From: Nocardia caishijiensis NBRC 108228
GTDB taxonomy: Bacteria > Actinomycetota > Actinomycetes > Mycobacteriales > Mycobacteriaceae
DNA length: 64,000 nucleotides
NCBI RefSeq assembly: GCF_001612825.1
Contig: NZ_BDBE01000025.1
Span: 434,001-498,000 of the forward strand
Direction of reading: 5' to 3'
Shown: piece by piece, positions 59,579 to 64,000 of the stretch
How the letters are laid out: the number at the start of each line of letters is the position of its first letter
Numbering within the stretch: position 1 is the stretch's first letter
Notes under the pieces: model-generated
Database searches by the model: none
The model's input: only the letters and a program-made list of their open reading frames with translations
Told to the model about the DNA's origin: nothing
Position numbers and translations under genes: made by a program

Positions 59579-62500
59579 TCACCACGGTTCCTCGGCTGCG
59601 GTAGTCGCGAGCGCAGGTTCGGAAGGTTCTTCCACCCGGTCGAGGTGGTGGGCGAGCAATGGACCGATATGGGCGAAGACCGAGGTGTTGGTGAGCTGGG
59701 CGTGGGTGGCCTCGACCGGATGCTCGATCACCTCGCCGGTGAGGAACGGTTGCCACATGTCGCCGTCGAACATCGCCGTGATGCCGCGCGTCGCCGAGAA
59801 GTACAGCAGATCACCGTCGAATCGGGCGGGGCGGTAGGTGTGTGACAACCGCACGCCCGCGATGTAGCCCCGGTGCAGGCGTTCGAGCTGACTGGCCGAA
59901 AGCCCGGTGCCGAACGAGGTTTTCGTGCTCGCGAGGATCGCGGCCGCCTCGGCGGCGGTGACCTCCGGGGCGGCGTCGGCGTCCTCGGGTTCGTCACCGA
60001 GCAGGTGGGTCAGCAGGTCGCGCATGCGCGGTGTCGGTGGTTCCTCCGGGGTGAAGACGACGCTGTCGAGCATGGTCAGCACACCGACCCGGGCGCCGGT
60101 ATCGCGCAGGCGGACGGCGAGGGCATGGGCGATCTGGCCGCCGAGCGACCAGCCGAGCAGGTGGTACGGGCCACGGGGTTGTCGTTCGAGGACTGCCGCG
60201 AGGTAGTGCTCGACCAGGTCGTCGATGGTCGGGGTGCCCGTGAGTTCGGTGGCTTGCAGGCCGTAGACGGGGCGGTCGGGGAGGTAACCGGTCAGGCCCG
60301 CGTAGCACCAGGCCAGCGGCACCGCCGAGTGCACGCAGAACAGGGGTGGGCGAGAACCCTTGCGGCGCAGGACGAGAACTGTGCCGAGTGCGTCGTCGTC
60401 GCTGTGGCCGTCGAAGGTGGCGATGCGTTCGGCCAGCGCCGCCACCGTCGGTGCGGTGTAGAGCCAGCGCACGGTGACGGGGACGCCGGTCGCGGCGGCG
60501 ATGTCGGACGAGACGAGCACGCCGAGAAGGGAATTGCCGCCCAGTTCGAAGAAGTCGTCGTCGAGGCCGACGGGGGTGCCGAGCGTTGTGGTGATGCGGT
60601 CGGCGATCAGGCGTTGGAGCTCGGTGGTCGGTGGGCGGGTGGGGTTCGCGGTGATCGTCGGTGCGGGCAGGTCGGAGCGCACGACTTTCCCGTTGCCGCC
60701 CAAGGGAAGTCGGTCGATTTCTATCAGCATGCTCGGGACGAGGGCTTGTGGCAGCGCGGCACGCGACCGGGCCAGGACGGCGGCGGCGTCGACGTGCTTT
60801 CCCGGTACGGGAACCACGTAGCCGATCAGACGCGCGCCCGGTGTGCCCGCATCGGCCGCGGTGACCACGGCGTAGGCGATCTCGGGTTCGGAGAGCAGCA
60901 CCGCCTCGATCTCCGCGGGTTCGATACGCCTGCCGTTGACCTCGAGCTGGGCGTCCAGCCTGCCGAAGAACTCGAACTCCCCGTCGGGACGCGCACAGAC
61001 CAGATCGCCGGTGCGGTACAGGCGGGAGCCGTCACCGAACGGGTCTGCGACGAAGCGTGACGCGGTGGCGGCCGGGTCGTTCAGATACCCGTCGGCGACG
61101 CATGCGCCGCCCACGTAGAGCTCACCCCGCGCGGTGACCGGGGTCTGCCGCAGGCGCGTATCGAGGACCCACGTGGACACGCCCGGCAGGGGCTGGCCGA
61201 CCGTCACAGCGCCCCCGGGGCGCATGGCATCCGTCTCGGTCACCATGATGGTGGTCTCGGTCGGTCCGTACCCGTTGAACAACCGCACCTGAGGCGCCCA
61301 CTCGGCCATCAGCGCCGCCGGGCACACCTCGCCGCCGATCGCGACGACCTCGACGGCCGGAAGCTGCTGGGGTGACAGCGTGGCGAGCACGGCAGGCGCG
61401 GTCTGGAAGACGGTGCAGCCGGTGGTGCGGATCAGCTCGGCCATCTCCTGACCGGCCACGACCGTCGGCGGGGCGACGACCACCCGGGCGCCTGCCGCGA
61501 AACCGGCCAGCAGCTCGAGCAGGTGCGCGTCGTAGGTGGCGCTGTGGGAGTGCAGAAGAACCGAATCACGGTCCAGCCCATACTGTTTCAACAAGTAGTC
61601 GGTAAGGTAGCCCAGTGCGTGGTGGGCGACGACGACCCCTTTGGGTGTGCCGGTGGTGCCCGAGGTGTGGATCACGTACGCCGGATCGCCCGGCAGCAGC
61701 GGGCGAGGGCGATCGTGGTCACCGACCGGGGTGCCCGAGTAGCGGTTCGCCTCGGCCGGGTCGTCGATGGCGAGCCACGTGATCGCATCGCAGCCGACGC
61801 TCACCCACGAAACCGTCACCCCGACCGGCGCCCCACAGCGCGCGACGACCGTGGACAACCGGTTCGCGGGTTCGTCCGGATCGACGGGGACGAAGCAGGC
61901 TCCGGTCTTCGCCACCGCCCACAACGCCACCACCGATTCCAGCGAACGCGGAATCGCGACGACGACGAATGTCCCGGGGCCGACGCCGCGCGCGAGGAGT
62001 GCCCGAGCCCACCGCGACGAGTTCTCGTCCAGCTCCGAGTAGGTGAGGGTACGGTCCCGATCTTGCAGTGCCACTGAGGAATACGCCGCCTCGCGGGTTG
62101 CTCTGTCACCCGCTGTGTCCCGCGACCGCCGGGTCGGCTCAGGTGGGGCGTGGGGTGACCGGGGCGCTCGGTCCGACGACGACCTGTCGGTTGTGGCAGG
62201 GCCGGGGCCGAGGCGCTGCCGAACGGGTGCCGCCGCCGGGTTGTCGGTTGTCGAGAGCGCCGAGCGCAGGAGCTCGGGCAGGGTTCGGGTCGGTGTGTTC
62301 GGGCGTATTGCCTTGGGGAACACCCGGTTCGGTGACCGCATGGCGGAATCGGCGGCCGGGTCGTCGATCGTGATGGGGTCGTGCGGGTGGGCGGTGAGGA
62401 AGTGCGTGAAGTAGGTGAGGAACGTGTGGTGGTGGGTGAGGACAGCGTCGTGGGAATAGCGGGCGGGGTTGGCCTGGAAGTCGATGGAGACCTCGTCCGG

Positions 62501-63781
62501 GCCGATCTGGACGCCGTTGACATGCAGATCCGTGACCGGACCCAGGGCGAGCAAGCGCACCTGACCCGACAGGGGGCCCAGGTGTAAGGGCTCGGTGAAG
62601 GCGAGGGTGTTGACCACCGGGCCGAACCCCTCCCGCAGGGTGGGATGGTCGGCGCGGATGTCCTCGTGCCGATGCCGTTGATGACGCAACGCCCCGATCA
62701 CCGCCGCCCGCACCTGTGCGATGACAGCGCCGACGGTGATGTCGTCCAATCCGGACAGCCGCAGCGGAACCACATTCGACATCGAACCCGCCGAACGACG
62801 CAGCACGGCGGTCGGTCGCGCGGTGACCGGGATGGTGAGAGTCACCTCGGCGCTGCCTGTCATCCGCGCCAGATAGCAACCGAAAGCGGCGATGACCAGC
62901 TCGGGGAACGTGGCCCCGTGCCGTGCCTTCGCCTCCGTGAGCAGCCGCACGGCCCCGGCGTCCAGGGTGGTGCTCACCTGATGTGGTCGGGTTGCGGGCG
63001 CTGCCACCCGCCGCGTCAAACTCACCGGTTCACCGACGCCCGTCAACTGCTGCCGCCAATACTCACGGTCCGATGCGGCGCGCGACGACGACCGGTAGGC
63101 GCGGTCCTCGTCCAGCAGTTGCGCGACGGTCAGCGGTCCCCGGCTGGCTTCGGCCGCCCTGCCACGCTGCGCGGTGGTGTGCTTGGCGGCTCCGTCGGAC
63201 GGCTCCGGTTCGTGTCGTGCGGTCGCGCGTGGCATCGACGAGGCGCTTGCGCTGACCTGTCGTTCGGGGGATGCGGCGCGGTAGAGGTCGCCGGTGCGGG
63301 TGAGGAGGGCGGCGGCGCCCACGCCGTCGAGGACGATGTGGTGGCTGCGCAGGTAGAGGAGATGACGGGTAGGGGCGATGGTGAAGAGGGAGGCGACGGT
63401 GAGGAGAGGGGAGAGGGGATCGAGCGGAGCGCTGTGGTCGCGTTCCATGTGGTCGAGGGCCACGGCGACGGGGTCGGGGAGAGTGGTCAGGTCGACGATG
63501 TCGAAGGGGAAAGGTGCTGTGGGGTCGACGAATTGGTGTGGGACACCGTCGACGAGCGTGAACCGCACCTGCGGGGACTCGAGTTCGGCGGCGGCCCGCC
63601 GGGTGCAGCGGACGAGCAGGTCGAGGTCGGCCTCGCCCGCCAGATCCAGATACATCGCGACCGTCGCGGGGACGTCGGGGTGCAATTGCTGGGCCAGCCA
63701 CCAGCTCCATTGTGCTTGCGACAGTGGACAGGTGATCCCGACATCCGACCGCACCGTGAACACGCCTCCATGGGTTGACAC
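59579..63781 (-). CDS. single-module nonribosomal peptide synthetase (C-A-PCP-TE)
   Basis: The 1400-residue enzyme shows, in order, a condensation domain (His147-His148 to Gly153 in 'SHHIVLDGV'), an adenylation domain (about 570-1060: 'YVIHTSGTTGTPKGVVVAHH', 'NGYGPTETTI', 'YRTGDLVCARPDGE', 'LGGNGKVVRSDL'), a carrier domain with Ser1084 in 'FELGGNSLLG', and a thioesterase with Ser1212 in 'LLGWSLGGQIA'. The nine specificity residues read by eye (D-A-L-Q-A-G-G-I-M) fit no code I know. No MbtH, phosphopantetheinyl transferase or iron-box is in view. The product is unknown. GTG 63781 is the only good start. The TE suggests a terminal module. Confidence 0.92.
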   Translation of the reverse strand: MSTHGGVFTVRSDVGITCPLSQAQWSWWLAQQLHPDVPATVAMYLDLAGEADLDLLVRCTRRAAAELESPQVRFTLVDGVPHQFVDPTAPFPFDIVDLTTLPDPVAVALDHMERDHSAPLDPLSPLLTVASLFTIAPTRHLLYLRSHHIVLDGVGAAALLTRTGDLYRAASPERQVSASASSMPRATARHEPEPSDGAAKHTTAQRGRAAEASRGPLTVAQLLDEDRAYRSSSRAASDREYWRQQLTGVGEPVSLTRRVAAPATRPHQVSTTLDAGAVRLLTEAKARHGATFPELVIAAFGCYLARMTGSAEVTLTIPVTARPTAVLRRSAGSMSNVVPLRLSGLDDITVGAVIAQVRAAVIGALRHQRHRHEDIRADHPTLREGFGPVVNTLAFTEPLHLGPLSGQVRLLALGPVTDLHVNGVQIGPDEVSIDFQANPARYSHDAVLTHHHTFLTYFTHFLTAHPHDPITIDDPAADSAMRSPNRVFPKAIRPNTPTRTLPELLRSALSTTDNPAAAPVRQRLGPGPATTDRSSSDRAPRSPHAPPEPTRRSRDTAGDRATREAAYSSVALQDRDRTLTYSELDENSSRWARALLARGVGPGTFVVVAIPRSLESVVALWAVAKTGACFVPVDPDEPANRLSTVVARCGAPVGVTVSWVSVGCDAITWLAIDDPAEANRYSGTPVGDHDRPRPLLPGDPAYVIHTSGTTGTPKGVVVAHHALGYLTDYLLKQYGLDRDSVLLHSHSATYDAHLLELLAGFAAGARVVVAPPTVVAGQEMAELIRTTGCTVFQTAPAVLATLSPQQLPAVEVVAIGGEVCPAALMAEWAPQVRLFNGYGPTETTIMVTETDAMRPGGAVTVGQPLPGVSTWVLDTRLRQTPVTARGELYVGGACVADGYLNDPAATASRFVADPFGDGSRLYRTGDLVCARPDGEFEFFGRLDAQLEVNGRRIEPAEIEAVLLSEPEIAYAVVTAADAGTPGARLIGYVVPVPGKHVDAAAVLARSRAALPQALVPSMLIEIDRLPLGGNGKVVRSDLPAPTITANPTRPPTTELQRLIADRITTTLGTPVGLDDDFFELGGNSLLGVLVSSDIAAATGVPVTVRWLYTAPTVAALAERIATFDGHSDDDALGTVLVLRRKGSRPPLFCVHSAVPLAWCYAGLTGYLPDRPVYGLQATELTGTPTIDDLVEHYLAAVLERQPRGPYHLLGWSLGGQIAHALAVRLRDTGARVGVLTMLDSVVFTPEEPPTPRMRDLLTHLLGDEPEDADAAPEVTAAEAAAILASTKTSFGTGLSASQLERLHRGYIAGVRLSHTYRPARFDGDLLYFSATRGITAMFDGDMWQPFLTGEVIEHPVEATHAQLTNTSVFAHIGPLLAHHLDRVEEPSEPALATTAAEEPW

Positions 63782-63907
63782 CGCACCGCTGAAATGTTCC
63801 CGGCAAACCTACGGCACATCGCCCGCCCGTGACCCGGTTTCGGCGGCGGGTGTGTCTTCCGGCGGAGGGCCGAGGCGGCGGTTCGCGCGCCTCGGCGACA
63901 GCGGGGG
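63782..63907. other. intergenic gap upstream of the NRPS gene
   Basis: This 126-bp gap lies between the stop of the truncated gene and the NRPS start. On the minus strand TAGGTT near 63815 could be a -10. No IdeR/DtxR-type iron box is seen. Confidence 0.3.
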
Positions 63908-64000
63908 TCAGCTGATGTCGATCGTGCCGTCGAACATCAGTGGTGTCGCGCCGGGCAGACAGTCGGTGAACGAGCTGCTCGGCATCGGCAGGCCGTAGCC
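63908..64000 (-). CDS. C-terminal end of an unidentified protein
   Basis: A minus-strand frame enters from the right edge and ends in TGA at 63908-63910, giving 30 residues with strong G/C third positions. The tail ends 'CLPGATPLMFDGTIDIS'. It lies 126 bp upstream of, and in the same direction as, the NRPS and could be part of the same cluster. Too little is present to name it. Confidence 0.55.
   Translation of the reverse strand, partial: GYGLPMPSSSFTDCLPGATPLMFDGTIDIS

Noticed and set aside
59873..61060. A plus-strand open frame of 395 codons opposite the NRPS
   Set aside because: The NRPS core motifs lie on the minus strand in order; the plus frame is antisense low-complexity Gly/Arg/Val sequence.
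63782..63907. An iron-responsive (IdeR/DtxR) promoter for the NRPS
   Set aside because: No TTAGGTTAGGCTAACCTAA-like palindrome is present in the upstream gap, so a siderophore role is not supported from the promoter.

Overview
The window is a high-GC actinobacterial chromosome segment, most likely Nocardia or a close mycolate-containing relative. The basis is very high GC at third codon positions, frequent GTG starts, leaderless genes with TANNNT -10 boxes, and a gene order matching the Mycobacterium tuberculosis Rv1379-Rv1440 region: pyrR-pyrB-pyrC-(membrane protein)-carA-carB-pyrF-mihF-gmk-rpoZ-coaBC-metK-priA, then def/fmt/rsmB/rpe, riboflavin genes, uvrC-rapZ-yvcK-whiA and gap-pgk-tpiA-secG. 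The species assignment is inference. I see no tRNA, rRNA, CRISPR array, insertion sequence or prophage.

Region by region. 1-11.8 kb is accessory. It holds a minus-strand trio (UvrD-like helicase with a degenerate NERD domain, a serpin, and a NERD protein with an intact active site), a TetR/oxidoreductase divergon with nested palindromes, an AlkB-like dioxygenase under a consensus SOS box, an alpha-L-fucosidase coupled to a TetR gene, a VOC/TipA-type MerR pair behind a MerR-type promoter, and two gene remnants meeting head to head. 11.8-20.6 kb is the complete UMP pathway except pyrD and pyrE, with a PyrR-type leader that can hide the pyrR ribosome-binding site. 20.7-29.0 kb holds nucleoid, transcription and cofactor housekeeping genes (mihF, gmk, rpoZ, coaBC, metK) and a PriA with a repeat-rich insertion of about 370 residues.

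29.2-33.6 kb is accessory: an NmrA/TetR divergon with duplicated operators, a thioesterase-like protein, a PadR regulator with a Phe-Gly-Pro repeat tail, and a secreted lipase. 33.7-37.5 kb is def-fmt-rsmB, with an 18-codon reading frame bridging fmt and rsmB by ATGA overlaps and a repeat-rich RsmB extension. 38-44.3 kb holds YjbR, a SigF/SigB-type sigma factor with its anti-sigma factor, rpe, and ribC-ribBA-ribH, the latter behind an unexplained long stem-loop leader. 44.4-59 kb holds gamma-glutamyltransferase, a HAD hydrolase, uvrC-rapZ-yvcK-whiA, gap-pgk-tpiA, a META-domain lipoprotein, an MFS exporter and secG. The right end departs from the mycobacterial order with a single-module NRPS (C-A-PCP-TE) and the tail of another gene.

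The pyr, rib and glycolysis blocks are tight, overlapping operons. The accessory blocks are mostly small regulator-target pairs with visible operator palindromes. The best candidates for something undescribed are the structured RNA upstream of ribBA, the helicase-serpin-NERD trio, the disordered insertions in PriA and RsmB, and the NRPS.
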